A program made the position numbers and the translations under genes. The notes under the pieces are model-generated. The model was not told the origin of the DNA, ran no database searches, and saw only the letters and a list, made by a program, of their open reading frames with translations. DNA of 64,000 bases from Nocardia thailandica NBRC 100428. Its GTDB lineage: Bacteria; Actinomycetota; Actinomycetes; Mycobacteriales; Mycobacteriaceae. Position 1 is the stretch's first letter. The number at the start of each line of letters is the position of its first letter. Of the stretch, positions 32,637-41,025 are shown piece by piece. Location: the NCBI RefSeq assembly GCF_000308795.1, contig NZ_BAGK01000184.1:1-64000 (forward strand), given 5' to 3'.

Positions 32637-33092
32637 TCAGACCGTCGCCTCGCCGATCCGCGCGCCCGCAGGGTCCTCGACGCTGATCGTGACGAGCGAG
32701 CCGCGCAGCTGCTCGTCGCTGCCCCGGCGGACCAGGCCGGCGATGGCGGTGGCGGCGGTCGCGCCGAGGTTCTTGTCGATGTCGCTGTGGCTGTCGAGGT
32801 CGGTGCGCACGTGCGCGGTGCGGTCCTGCACCGTGACGGCGGTGATGTGTCCCGGCCAGGTGCTGCCCGGCCGGGTGAGCAGGGTGCTCAGCGGCTGGTC
32901 CGGCGCGACCCCGAAGTCGTTCTTGAGCGACTTCTCCAGCGCGGCCGCGGTGTTCGCGTCCGCGGCGGCCGCGGGCGGCGTGCCGCCGTCCTCGGAGCAG
33001 CCCGCGGCGAGGAGCACGGGCACGAGCAGGACGGCGGCGGCCACCGCCGACGAACGACCGTTGCGGACACGGGAAGACAGACGAGAGCTCAT
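32637..33092 (-). CDS. small lipoprotein of unknown function
   Basis: 151-residue exported lipoprotein. A basic N-terminus (SSRLSSRVRNGR) and hydrophobic helix end in the lipobox LAAGC. An Ala-rich linker (residues about 36-55) leads to a domain of about 95 residues with helix LEKSLKNDFGV and strands ITAVTVQDRTAHVRTDL and GSLVTISVEDPAG. This could be a small ligand-binding fold, but no family is recognised. It is convergent with the phosphatase and lies 69 bp after the MpaB-like gene's stop, on the opposite side of that gene's promoter. Confidence 0.75.
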   Translation of the reverse strand: MSSRLSSRVRNGRSSAVAAAVLLVPVLLAAGCSEDGGTPPAAAADANTAAALEKSLKNDFGVAPDQPLSTLLTRPGSTWPGHITAVTVQDRTAHVRTDLDSHSDIDKNLGATAATAIAGLVRRGSDEQLRGSLVTISVEDPAGARIGEATV

Positions 33093-33161
33093 GTACCGAT
33101 CATGGCCCTCGCGCGCGGGCGTCCGCAGCCGGGTATCCCGGTCAGCGATTCGGGCGCCCGG

Positions 33162-34067
33162 TCAGATCAGCCGCTTGCCCTCGCGGATCCGGCGTTCGAC
33201 ATCGCGCAGCATCGCCCTGTTCGGGGCGAAGCGGAGACGTTGCGGCATGAGAGAATTCACGACACCGACGACCGCGAAGAGCTGTTCGAAACGGCGCTGG
33301 TCCGCGGGCGTCCAGTCGATGCCCATCACATCCCGGAAGTAGGGCGCGAGGAAACCGCGGGTGAGGAAGCCGAGCAGTCCGCCGAAGAGCCCACGCAGGA
33401 GGGGGTTGATCATCCGCAGGTTGACCATGTCGTCGATGTAGGCGCGCACCTCCTCGTCGACCGACAGCAGCAGGCAGGTCTCGTTCCAGTAGGTCTCGAA
33501 CTCCGCGCGGGTCCGCGGCCACATGTCCTCGGTCATCTGCAGCGTGGTGCCGAAGGTGGCCGAGGAGGCGTAGAAGCTCTCCAGCTGGCCGGGGGTCATC
33601 CGGCCGTTGATCAGCTGGTAGGAGTCCTCGTAGCCGACGTAGAGGCACGCGGCCACCCAGCGCTGGAGGTCGCGGTCGAAGGCGTTGTACTTCACCGCCG
33701 CTCCCGGCGCCGAGCGCACCTGCCGGTGCGCGCCGTTCACCGCCTCCCGGAAGGCCGCCTTCACCTCCGGCGAGCCCTGCAGCGCGACGTTGAGGTAGGT
33801 CGTCGTCGTGCGCAGCCGCTTGTACGGGTGGTGCATCAGCGCGCCGGACTCGACCCTGCTCTCGACCACGCCGCGCCCGACGCCGGGCATGGCCATCTGC
33901 ATCGCGACATTGGCCGGCGCGCCCGCGTACTGCCAGAAGTCGAGCGCGTCGGCCAGGACGGGCCTGCGCCCGCGACGCAGGCCCCGGGTCGAAGGGACGC
34001 GGATACGAGTCCGCGCGCTGGTCGGCGCGAGTGCGTCGGTGATGGCCGTTTCGGAGGCAGCGGTCAT
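33162..34067 (-). CDS. MpaB/Lcp-superfamily oxygenase (DUF2236), copy 1
   Basis: 301-residue DUF2236 protein, the superfamily of fungal MpaB and rubber-cleaving latex clearing protein, which cut isoprenoid chains with haem or metal. Visible pieces are DFWQYAGAPANVAMQMAMPGVG, FDRDLQRWVAACLYVGYEDSYQL, and RMTPGQLESFYASSATFG, in the order seen in the family, then a helix bundle ending in NRAMLRDVERRIREGKRLI. The haem or metal ligand is not certain. It is the first of three such genes in 9 kb. A TetR gene lies upstream on the same strand, and a 16-bp palindrome at 34243-34258 lies in its leader. Confidence 0.85.
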   Translation of the reverse strand: MTAASETAITDALAPTSARTRIRVPSTRGLRRGRRPVLADALDFWQYAGAPANVAMQMAMPGVGRGVVESRVESGALMHHPYKRLRTTTTYLNVALQGSPEVKAAFREAVNGAHRQVRSAPGAAVKYNAFDRDLQRWVAACLYVGYEDSYQLINGRMTPGQLESFYASSATFGTTLQMTEDMWPRTRAEFETYWNETCLLLSVDEEVRAYIDDMVNLRMINPLLRGLFGGLLGFLTRGFLAPYFRDVMGIDWTPADQRRFEQLFAVVGVVNSLMPQRLRFAPNRAMLRDVERRIREGKRLI

Positions 34068-34242
34068 GGCTCACTCATCCCTGTTCGGTACGGGCGGATG
34101 TCGATATCGGCGCGCGGGGCGGGAGTACCGCGACGCCCGGGGTGGATCCGACAGTGACACGGCGGTGGCACGGCGGACGGCTCACCCCGGGAAGGTGGCC
34201 CTCACTCCTCCGCTCCCAGCACGACCACAACTGTCAGAATGT

Positions 34243-34258
34243 GGATTAACATAAATCC
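34243..34258. promoter_or_regulatory. inverted repeat upstream of MpaB-like copy 1
   Basis: GGATT-AACATA-AATCC in a locally AT-rich stretch 176 bp upstream of the oxygenase start and just past the TetR gene's stop. The location fits an operator or promoter element of the oxygenase gene. Confidence 0.45.
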
Positions 34259-34276
34259 GAAAAGTTCGATCGTCAA

Positions 34277-34960
34277 CTAGCGGTCGAGCCGGGACGCCAG
34301 CGCGCCGGCGCCGTGCAGAACCGAGGAACTGTCGGTGATCAGGAGGAGCCGGGCGACGAGATCGGTGAGATGTCCACGTGTGGCGGGCAGTTCACCGCGC
34401 AGCCACGCCGCGACCAGCTCCAGGGTGCCACTGACCACGGCATAGGCGGCCAGATCGACATCCGAGGGATCGGCGACCTGCTCGACGGCGAGTTCGCGGG
34501 CGACCGCCGACATGGCCGCGGCGATGGCGTGCTGGGTGGACAGCCGAGCGGCCTGTAGCGCCTCGGTGCTGTGCGCGTTCAGCAGCAGCGCGGGCCTGCG
34601 CGGATCGGCGAGCATGAACCCGATCGCCGCGTCCGCCGCGGCGCGCACCTGAACATGGGTGTCAGGCCCGGCCGCGCGCGCGGCGGTGACCACCGCCGCG
34701 ATCCCCAGCGCGGTGTGTTCCTCGACCAGGGCGACGAGCAGGGCGTCCCGATCGCCGAAGAGCTCGTAGAAGTACCGATCGTTGAGCTTGGCCCGCGCGC
34801 ACACCGCCCGCTTGGTCACCGCAGCCGCGCCGCCCTCCGCGAGCAGGTCCAGCGCGGCGTCGAGCAGCGCGGCCCGGCGACGAGCCCGCCGTTCGTCCGC
34901 GGCCACGCCACCGTAGGCCCGGGCGGCCACGACGGGTTCGACACGCTCACCCACGCGCAC
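34277..34960 (-). CDS. TetR-family regulator of the MpaB/LDI island
   Basis: 227-residue TetR regulator. The helix-turn-helix is ALDLLAEGGAAAVTKRAVCARAKLNDRYFYELFGD at about residues 32-66. The ERRARRRAALLDAAL start is typical. The effector domain is long and Ala-rich. It is divergent from the second MpaB-like gene (35174) and upstream of the first (33162), so it may control both. Two palindromes at 35066-35106 lie in the divergent gap. The ligand may be an isoprenoid or its cleavage product, given the neighbouring enzymes. Confidence 0.85.
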   Translation of the reverse strand: MRVGERVEPVVAARAYGGVAADERRARRRAALLDAALDLLAEGGAAAVTKRAVCARAKLNDRYFYELFGDRDALLVALVEEHTALGIAAVVTAARAAGPDTHVQVRAAADAAIGFMLADPRRPALLLNAHSTEALQAARLSTQHAIAAAMSAVARELAVEQVADPSDVDLAAYAVVSGTLELVAAWLRGELPATRGHLTDLVARLLLITDSSSVLHGAGALASRLDR

Positions 34961-35065
34961 CCCACCCTGACCGGACGGATCCCGACCTGGGGAGCTGCTG
35001 CGCGGACATAGCGCCCCAGCCTAGTGGATCGACCAGGAGCCCGGCCCGTTCACGGCTTGACCATC

Positions 35066-35106
35066 GCACCATTCTGGTGCACTCTGACACCACATTCATT
35101 GTGGTG
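35066..35106. promoter_or_regulatory. two palindromic operators upstream of MpaB-like copy 2
   Basis: GCACCA-TTC-TGGTGC (35066-35080) and CACCACA-TTCAT-TGTGGTG (35088-35106), eight bases apart. A half-site GCACCAGAATG follows at about 35114. They share CACCA arms and lie between the TetR gene and the oxygenase gene, so one TetR probably binds both. Confidence 0.75.
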
Positions 35107-35173
35107 CCCATCAGCACCAGAATGACGGGTTCGGGCCCACGACGGCCCACCGGCGGAACAAAGGAGTTCACCG

Positions 35174-36115
35174 ATGACCTGTCCTGTGCCACACCAGGAT
35201 TCGCACGCCGTGACCATGGTGGGCCACCCCCGGACCCCGGCGGTCGAGCGCTTCGAACAGGTCGGCGGGTCGATCCTGTTCAGCGTGTTCGGTGTCGCGC
35301 TGTTCGATCAGCCGATGCTGCCACCCGTCTCGGCGGCCCTCGAGGAGACCGGCCGCGCCCGCTACACACCGTGGGCCCGCGCCACCCGGACCGCCGCGGC
35401 CGACCAACTCATCTACCACGGCACCGACGCCGACCGGGAGACCGAATCGGCGCGCCTGATGCGGCTGCACCGCGACGTCAAGGGCATGGGCCCCGACGGC
35501 GAGCGCTACTCGGCGTTCCACCCGCAGACCTGGAATTGGATCCTGTACTCCACCTTCTTCGTGCAGCGCGGCGCCTACCTGGCCCTGACCGGGGACACAC
35601 CGTCCCCTGCCGACGACCAGGCCATCTGGGAGCACTACCTGGACAAGACCCGCGGTCTGCACCTGCCGGGCAACTCCCGCCCCATCCCGACCTACGCCGA
35701 CCTGGTCGTCCACTACGAAGACATGATCGGCGAACTGCGCGTGACCCCGGCGCTGCGGGCCGCCACCGACACCGTCCGCCGCGCCCCCCGCCCCGACTTC
35801 CTGCCCGCGGCGGCGGACCCGCTCTGGCGGCTGAGCGCGCCCACCCTGGGACATCTGGCGATGGTGCTTGGCTGCGGCATCATGGTGCCGGAAGTCCGGG
35901 ACAAGATGCCGATCACCTGGAACCGGCTGCACGACATCGAGTTCCGCGTCCTGACCGCGGTGTTGCGCACCCTGTTCCGCCGCCTGCCCGCCGCGGTGAC
36001 CGATTCGCCGATGGCCCGCAACCGCCGCAAGTACGAGCGCCTTGCCGCGAAGTACCGCGATGCCGGTTTGACCTCGTTCGCCCCCGACGCCGCATCGCGC
36101 GCGGCACACCGCTGA
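35174..36115 (+). CDS. MpaB/Lcp-superfamily oxygenase (DUF2236), copy 2
   Basis: 313-residue DUF2236 protein. The core block FHPQTWNWILYSTFFVQRGAYLALTGD, followed by DQAIWEHYLDKTRG, is the conserved substrate/cofactor region of the family. The N-terminal helices carry GSILFSVFGVALFDQPMLPPV. ATG at 35174 has AAGGAG at optimal distance. It is the first gene of a run on this strand that continues with the LDI-like enzyme and a DUF5134 protein. It belongs to a different subgroup from copy 1 (33162) and copy 3 (41102), which it matches only weakly. Oxidative cleavage or hydroxylation of a hydrophobic substrate is expected. Confidence 0.85.
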   Translation: MTCPVPHQDSHAVTMVGHPRTPAVERFEQVGGSILFSVFGVALFDQPMLPPVSAALEETGRARYTPWARATRTAAADQLIYHGTDADRETESARLMRLHRDVKGMGPDGERYSAFHPQTWNWILYSTFFVQRGAYLALTGDTPSPADDQAIWEHYLDKTRGLHLPGNSRPIPTYADLVVHYEDMIGELRVTPALRAATDTVRRAPRPDFLPAAADPLWRLSAPTLGHLAMVLGCGIMVPEVRDKMPITWNRLHDIEFRVLTAVLRTLFRRLPAAVTDSPMARNRRKYERLAAKYRDAGLTSFAPDAASRAAHR

Positions 36116-36247
36116 CATGCCCTGCTGCCTGCTGACGGGCTACCTCGTCGCAGGATTCCGCCGCCTCCGCCGCCGCCCGGCCGCCGAAACCGCAAGTTTC
36201 GCTCCCGCCGCGCGGCGCCCGGGGCCGGCCCGACGAACGGAGGCCCC

Positions 36248-37660
36248 GTGACCAGCGAGGCGACCATCGCGCCCACCGTGACCGAATCCAGTCCGGAGGA
36301 CCTCGCGTTCCAGCGCTTCGTCCTCGATCTCGCCCTGCAACCCCTCGACCGGTTCGACGGCTTCGACAAGATCGAACAGATCGCGGGCAGCGCCCTGCGA
36401 TATCAGCTCAACTTCATCGGCTACGGCCTGTCGATGGCCCAGTACACTCGCACCCCCGCGTTCACCGGGTATCTCGCCGAGGCCCAGCGCAATGCGATCC
36501 GCAAGATGTGCGACCGCCGGGTCTGGTCGTACTGGGCCACCGAGAGCCTGCTGGGATACGCCCGGATCAACACCGATCCGATTCGGCATGCCAATGTCAT
36601 GTACACCGGCTATTTCGGGGTCATGCTCGGCTTCTACGAGACCCTCAACGCCGACGACACCTTCGATCGGCCGGGGTCGCTTCGGCTGGCGTGGAGCCGC
36701 AGGACAGTGCATTCCTACGACTTCGAGCGCCTGTGCCGCGCGATCCGCGCGAACATGCTCGAACGGCCGAACTGCCCGCAGTACCCGTGCGAGCCGCATC
36801 TGATCTATCCGATCTGCAATGCCTTCGCCTTCAACACCCTGCTCATGCACGACCGCCTGCACGGCACCGAACTCACCGGCGACCTGATCGACCGCATCCG
36901 CCGCAGCTATCTGCACGACGGCTGGAGGACCCGTAGCGGCCGGTTCATCCCCGGCAGGCTCGGCCCCTCGCTGACCATCAGCGCGCCGGTGCTCGGCTAC
37001 GACGGCGGCATGGTGGCCTGGCTCAACGCGACCATGCCGGATCTGGCCCGCGGCACCTGGCACACCATTCGCGACCGCTTCGTCCGCTTCGACGGCCAGG
37101 AGGTGCGACTGCGCGGCTCGGCACGCACCCGCGTCGATCTGGGCAACTACAACATGGTCAACGGCGACGGCATGACCAGGGTCTTCGTGGCGACGGCCGC
37201 CGCGGAGATGGGCGACACCGCGCTGGCCGAGGCGCTCAATCGCTCACTGACGCAGAACAACCGTCTCGTGGAGCGCGCGGGCGCCCGCCGTTACGCCGGG
37301 GTGTCGACGACGACCAACGCTCACCATGTCCTGGCCCGCTTCAACCGCCCCGACGGTCTGCGCGACCTCATCCGCGGCGTGGTACCCGAGCAGTGGCGAA
37401 CCGGCCCGATCCTCGCCGACGCCGCCTACCCCGACGTCCTGGTCGCCAAGGCGGTCACCGACGGCGCGGCCCTCGACCTGGTGCTGCGGCCGGGTGCCGG
37501 GTCGCGCCGCGTCCGTCTCGGACTCCGGCGCCTGATACCGGGTCGGGATTACGCGGTCTCGGGCGCCACGGAGGACGCCGTGCGCGCCGATCTCCAGGGC
37601 GAGGCGGTGATCGAGATCGATCTCGGCGACCGGCACCCGGTCCGGATCAGCCCCCGCTGA
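36248..37660 (+). CDS. linalool dehydratase/isomerase-family enzyme
   Basis: 470-residue homologue of linalool dehydratase/isomerase (LDI), known from a monoterpene-degrading proteobacterium, which dehydrates linalool to myrcene and isomerises geraniol. Family blocks are clear: YQLNFIGYGLSMAQ, RRVWSYWATES, DPIRHANVMYTGYFGVMLG, then PCEPHLIYPICNAFAFN and MHDRLHGTEL. The two Cys of CEP...CN match the catalytic Cys pair of LDI. Unlike LDI it lacks a signal peptide and carries about 80 extra C-terminal residues, with a small beta-domain (LVLRPGAGSRRVRLGLRR). GTG start has GGAGG upstream. It lies between an MpaB-like oxygenase and a DUF5134 gene, five bases before the latter. Confidence 0.85.
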   Translation: MTSEATIAPTVTESSPEDLAFQRFVLDLALQPLDRFDGFDKIEQIAGSALRYQLNFIGYGLSMAQYTRTPAFTGYLAEAQRNAIRKMCDRRVWSYWATESLLGYARINTDPIRHANVMYTGYFGVMLGFYETLNADDTFDRPGSLRLAWSRRTVHSYDFERLCRAIRANMLERPNCPQYPCEPHLIYPICNAFAFNTLLMHDRLHGTELTGDLIDRIRRSYLHDGWRTRSGRFIPGRLGPSLTISAPVLGYDGGMVAWLNATMPDLARGTWHTIRDRFVRFDGQEVRLRGSARTRVDLGNYNMVNGDGMTRVFVATAAAEMGDTALAEALNRSLTQNNRLVERAGARRYAGVSTTTNAHHVLARFNRPDGLRDLIRGVVPEQWRTGPILADAAYPDVLVAKAVTDGAALDLVLRPGAGSRRVRLGLRRLIPGRDYAVSGATEDAVRADLQGEAVIEIDLGDRHPVRISPR

Positions 37661-37665
37661 CGGCC

Positions 37666-38226
37666 GTGACGCACTCGCTCCCGGATCCACTGCGCTGGAT
37701 CGCGATCGCCCTGTGTTCGACCGCGACCGCGACCGCGATCCTGGGCCTGCGGGAAGATCCGGTGCGGCGCCGCCGCTTCGGCGGCCGGGCGACCGAAGCG
37801 GCGCACGCCGTCATGCTCACGGCCATGGCGGTCATGTGGACGCCGTTGGGCGCGGAGTTGCCGAACACGTTCTGGTGCTGGTTATTCGGCGCGCTGACCC
37901 TGGCGACCGCGGTGTGGGTCACCGCGGCCTTGCGCACCGGTGGCGACACCGCGGCGGCCGTCTATCATGGCGTCGCGGCCGCCGCGATGCTCTACACGAC
38001 GCTGGGGAGCACGCACGAGCATCACGGGCACACGATGGTCGGGCCGGTCCCGTACCCCGCCGTCGGCTGGGCACTGGTGGTCCTGTTCGTCCTGGACGCC
38101 GTGATCACCACGGGCGCACTCGCCTACCAGGGCTTCGGCCGGAAACCGGTGCGGCCGTTGTTCACCCACCTCGTCATGGACGCGGCGACCGCGGTGATGC
38201 TGTTCCACGCACTCGCCTCGCGCTGA
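37666..38226 (+). CDS. DUF5134 membrane protein
   Basis: 186-residue protein with about five membrane helices, matching DUF5134: a histidine-bearing second helix (AAHAVMLTAMAVMWTP), NTFWCWLFGALTL, AAVYHGVAAAAMLYT and HLVMDAATAVMLF. The short loop THEHHGHTM is rich in His and could bind metal such as copper. The GTG start is five bases after the LDI-family stop, so they are co-transcribed. It may transport or anchor something for that enzyme, but the function of the family is unknown. A hairpin at 38230-38255 ends the operon. Confidence 0.75.
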   Translation: MTHSLPDPLRWIAIALCSTATATAILGLREDPVRRRRFGGRATEAAHAVMLTAMAVMWTPLGAELPNTFWCWLFGALTLATAVWVTAALRTGGDTAAAVYHGVAAAAMLYTTLGSTHEHHGHTMVGPVPYPAVGWALVVLFVLDAVITTGALAYQGFGRKPVRPLFTHLVMDAATAVMLFHALASR

Positions 38227-38229
38227 AAC

Positions 38230-38255
38230 CCGGTGCCGCGTCCTCACGGCGCCGG
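38230..38255. terminator. bidirectional hairpin after DUF5134 gene
   Basis: Nine-base stem CCGGTGCCG with CGGCGCCGG (one G-T pair) around an eight-base loop. It lies between the convergent stops of the DUF5134 gene (38226) and the secreted protein gene (38265). Confidence 0.65.
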
Positions 38256-38264
38256 AAGAGCCGA

Positions 38265-39182
38265 TCAGCGGAGCGGAGTATCCGCGGTGGGACCCTGCCG
38301 GTACCGGGTCACCGTCAGCGCCTGCGGCGCCGCGTTGTACTCCGGGATGGGCAGCGGGAACCAGTAACTGCCGTCGAGCCAGACCTGGCCGGCCAGCGGT
38401 GCTTTCAGCCCGAGCAGGTCGGTCGCGGCACCGGTCGGCGGGTTGCGGAAGCTGCCGACATTCTCGCCGTCGATGAAGAAGTCGACATATTCGGTCCCCA
38501 GGCGCACCGCATAGGCGTGGTCACCGGCGAGGACCTTGTCATCGATGAGCTTGATCTGCGGCACCAGGGTTCCCGCGCGCTTGACCATGAGGAAGAAGCC
38601 GTGCGGCATGTCGGCGCCGAGCAGGTTTGCCACCGGCGCGAGCACGTCACTCGCCGCACCGACCGGGCCGTGCGAGCCGTTGTACATGAACCAGGCGATC
38701 TCGAGGTCGATCAGCGCGCGCGGGTCGATGAGGCGGTTGGAGACGCCCCAGCCGGTGGTTCCGTTGTGGTCGACCATGTCCGGGGCGCCGGAGATGTTCA
38801 TGGTCATCGTCTGCCCGGCCTCGAAGGTCGGGCGGGCCACCAGCTCGGCGTTGTTGTAGGGGAAGATCCCGTCCACCGTGGCGGGCACCCCGAAGGTGGC
38901 GCCCTCGGCGCCGAAGCGCAACGTCGAGAAGCCGACGTCGGTCGTGCACCAATCCCGGTCCGGCGCGACACCGAAGGTTTCGTCCATCGTCCGCGACGGC
39001 AACTGGTAGTCCGAGCCGATCCACCCGGCGACGGCACGCGGGCTCAGCGCACCGCAGTTGGTGATCCCGTCGTCCACCACGCCCGGCAGCTGGATATTGG
39101 GATCGGCGGCGGTGACACCGCCCGATGCGATGACCACCGCCGCGATCCCGGCCGATACCGCCGACATCGATCTGAAAACCAC
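38265..39182 (-). CDS. secreted protein with lectin-like beta-sandwich pattern
   Basis: 305-residue exported protein. A short signal peptide (FRSMSAVSAGIAAVVIASGGVTA) is followed by DPNIQLPGVVDDG. The mature region has alternating strands, including AYAVRLGTEYVDFFIDGENVGSF, which is typical of concanavalin-like (LamG/GH16-type) folds, and ends in VTRYRQGP. No GH16 catalytic E-x-D-x-x-E was found, so it may bind glycans or be an inactive relative. GTG at 39182 has GAGGAGGG upstream. A perfect 25-bp palindrome (39211-39235) overlaps its promoter region, but the divergent regulator seems broken, so this gene may be derepressed. Confidence 0.75.
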   Translation of the reverse strand: MVFRSMSAVSAGIAAVVIASGGVTAADPNIQLPGVVDDGITNCGALSPRAVAGWIGSDYQLPSRTMDETFGVAPDRDWCTTDVGFSTLRFGAEGATFGVPATVDGIFPYNNAELVARPTFEAGQTMTMNISGAPDMVDHNGTTGWGVSNRLIDPRALIDLEIAWFMYNGSHGPVGAASDVLAPVANLLGADMPHGFFLMVKRAGTLVPQIKLIDDKVLAGDHAYAVRLGTEYVDFFIDGENVGSFRNPPTGAATDLLGLKAPLAGQVWLDGSYWFPLPIPEYNAAPQALTVTRYRQGPTADTPLR

Positions 39183-39210
39183 GTGAAGCCCTCCTCGTTC
39201 CACGCTCGGT

Positions 39211-39235
39211 GATAGAAATTGAGCGAATTTCTATC
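39211..39235. promoter_or_regulatory. perfect operator palindrome, apparently orphaned
   Basis: GATAGAAATT-GAGCG-AATTTCTATC: 10-bp perfect arms, AT-rich in GC-rich DNA, 29 bp before the secreted-protein start. It resembles TetR operators. The only candidate divergent regulator begins at 39247 and appears interrupted. Confidence 0.85.
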
Positions 39236-39246
39236 ATCCTGACACC

Positions 39247-39310
39247 GTGGCTGCGCGAAAGGCGAACCGAACGAGGCGTCCGGAACACCGCCGACACCTC
39301 TACCAGCCCG
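39247..39310 (+). pseudogene. possible N-terminal remnant of a TetR gene
   Basis: A frame opening with GTG 12 bp after the palindrome encodes AARKANRTRRPEHRR, a basic run like the first residues of TetR regulators. It is then lost into unrelated sequence. With the TetR C-terminal remnant on the same strand at 40141-40359 it may be one gene split by about 830 bp of foreign fragments. The N-terminal match is short and the call is tentative. Confidence 0.4.
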
Positions 39311-39378
39311 AAGCCTCCAGGTTTATGAGCGACATCACGCGCGTCAGGACACCGGCGGACCGCGAGATCGGGCACCTC

Positions 39379-39583
39379 GAGCCCGAAGCGGGTCTGATCG
39401 GCCAGGCGGACCGCCTCCCCGGCCGTGGAGAAGCTGATGACTGTGGCGACGGGACCGAAGATCTCCTCTCGGGCGATGGTCAGATCGTTGGTGCCGCGGC
39501 AGACGGTCGGCTCGACGCAGTAGCCGGCGCGGCCGACCCGGTTGCCGCCGGCGACGAGTTCGGCGCACTCCTCCCGGCCGACC
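39379..39583 (-). pseudogene. aldehyde dehydrogenase fragment
   Basis: About 68 codons of an aldehyde dehydrogenase C-terminal half: [27 protein letters not shown], then [18 protein letters not shown] and RLADQTRFGL. This spans the family's EEIFGP motif but lacks the catalytic Cys/Glu part, which would lie upstream, and stops abruptly after FGLE. At its 5' side it is joined directly to the homogentisate dioxygenase fragment. It cannot make an active enzyme. Confidence 0.8.
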
Positions 39584-40138
39584 GTTCGATCTTCTGCGGG
39601 AGCAGTTCGGCGACACCGGCGGCGTCGAAGATCTCGCGGTCGGGACCGTGCGCGGCCCACATGTTGCGCGGGCTGCCGCCGCCGGGCACGAAACCCTCGG
39701 CCTTGGAGTCGTGGGCACCCTCGATCAGGCCCATGAACTCGGTCCTCACAGTGCGGTGGAAATGCGGTGGGCGGAAGGAGTGGTCGGAGACGTTACAGCG
39801 GGCGAGGAAGAAGACGGAGTCGACGTCGGCCTGGCCCACGGTGCCGGAGCGCGAGGTGAGCACGGTGCAGATGGACGGGTCGGGGTGGTCGAATCCGATG
39901 GCGCCCATGGCGTTGAACCGGGCGAGGTCGTAGAGGTAGGCAGTGTGGGTGCCGTGCCATGCCACCACGTCGAGGGGCGAGTGATCGAGCTCGGTCGACC
40001 ACAGGTCGGTGCCGAATTTCTGTACCAGCTCGACCGTCTCTCCAGGTCCTGGTGGGCGGCGACGGGGTAGCGGAAGTGCCGGGCGTGGGCCAGGCCGTTG
40101 GCGCCGATCGGGTCGAGCTCGGGCAGCTCGAACGGCGA
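39584..40138 (-). pseudogene. homogentisate 1,2-dioxygenase fragment
   Basis: Truncated and frameshifted homogentisate dioxygenase. It contains [20 protein letters not shown] and [11 protein letters not shown] in one frame, then after a shift near 40045, [80 protein letters not shown] and [16 protein letters not shown]. The N-terminal half of the enzyme and the last part of the C-terminus are missing; substitutions at conserved sites (for example GGGSPRN) also suggest decay. The normal enzyme opens the homogentisate ring in tyrosine breakdown. Confidence 0.8.
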
Positions 40139-40140
40139 CG

Positions 40141-40359
40141 GAGTGTCCGAACGCATCCGCGAGTCCCTGTGGCGCGCCCTGCGCGGGACAGGAGGCGGGT
40201 CTGGTCACGGCCGATCTCGACCCCCACGACACCGTGATCGCCCTGGAATCCATCTTCAGCGCCGTCATCCTGACCGTGGTCCAGGTCGGCGACTCCGGCT
40301 CCTCGGAGCGGGTGGAGGCCATCGGGCGGTTCGTGCAGGGTGCGCTGCGGCCGTCGTGA
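40141..40359 (+). pseudogene. C-terminal remnant of a TetR regulator
   Basis: Recognisable as a TetR effector-domain end: [12 protein letters not shown] in one frame, then after a one-base shift near 40187 [35 protein letters not shown] and [16 protein letters not shown] before TGA. No DNA-binding domain is attached. It starts exactly where the homogentisate dioxygenase fragment ends, so the debris seems to have been inserted into, or fused across, a TetR gene. Confidence 0.65.
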
Positions 40360-40365
40360 GGCGGC

Positions 40366-41019
40366 TCAGCGCGGGGTCGCCAGATCCAGGCGGGCGAGGG
40401 TGAAGTCGCGGCAGAAGTCGAGGAGTTCGTCGCGGGTGAGATCGACGGCACCGTTCTGCCAGGCCAGGGCGATCTCGGAGTAGCCGCCGATGAGCAGCAG
40501 GAAGGTGGCGTCCAGTCGGGGATCAGGGCCGGGCGGGATGTCGAGCAGTTCCCGCGCCCACTGCGCGCCGGTGGCGGCGATGAGTCGGACGGCGGCGAGG
40601 CGGCGTTCGGCCAGGGCCGGGTGACTCAGCGCCTCGGTCCAGGCCAGGCGGGCGATACGGGGATCGCGGGTGAGTTCGTCGAGGAAGAGCTCGCCCGCCG
40701 CGCGGATCTTGCCGGGGAGATCGCCGGCCGTGTCGAGATCGGTCACCACACCGGTGGCCCGCGCGACCACATGGGCCATCTGTTCGTCGAAGAGCTCCGC
40801 GGCCAGCGCGTCGGTGTCGCGGAAGTTCTCGTAGAAGAAGCGGGAGGTCAGGCCGGCGCGGGCGCACACGCCCCGTACCGACAGCCCGGCCATGCCGTGC
40901 TCGCCGATGATGTCGAGCGCGGCGTCGAGGAGCCGTTGCCGCCGCTCGGCGCGCCGCCGCTCGGCGCTGACACCGCCGTACATCCGCTCCGTTGACGCCA
41001 CCCGCCGAGTATCCCACAT
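40366..41019 (-). CDS. TetR-family repressor of MpaB-like copy 3
   Basis: 217-residue TetR regulator. The helix-turn-helix is [40 protein letters not shown] at about residues 35-70, preceded by [12 protein letters not shown]. The effector domain has the usual length. It diverges from the third MpaB-like oxygenase gene, and a 40-bp palindrome (41026-41065) fills the space right next to its ATG. It almost certainly represses both itself and the oxygenase. The N-terminus [22 protein letters not shown] is strikingly like that of the TetR at 34277, which suggests the two oxygenase-regulator pairs arose by duplication. Confidence 0.9.
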   Translation of the reverse strand: MWDTRRVASTERMYGGVSAERRRAERRQRLLDAALDIIGEHGMAGLSVRGVCARAGLTSRFFYENFRDTDALAAELFDEQMAHVVARATGVVTDLDTAGDLPGKIRAAGELFLDELTRDPRIARLAWTEALSHPALAERRLAAVRLIAATGAQWARELLDIPPGPDPRLDATFLLLIGGYSEIALAWQNGAVDLTRDELLDFCRDFTLARLDLATPR

Positions 41020-41025
41020 CGCGTC

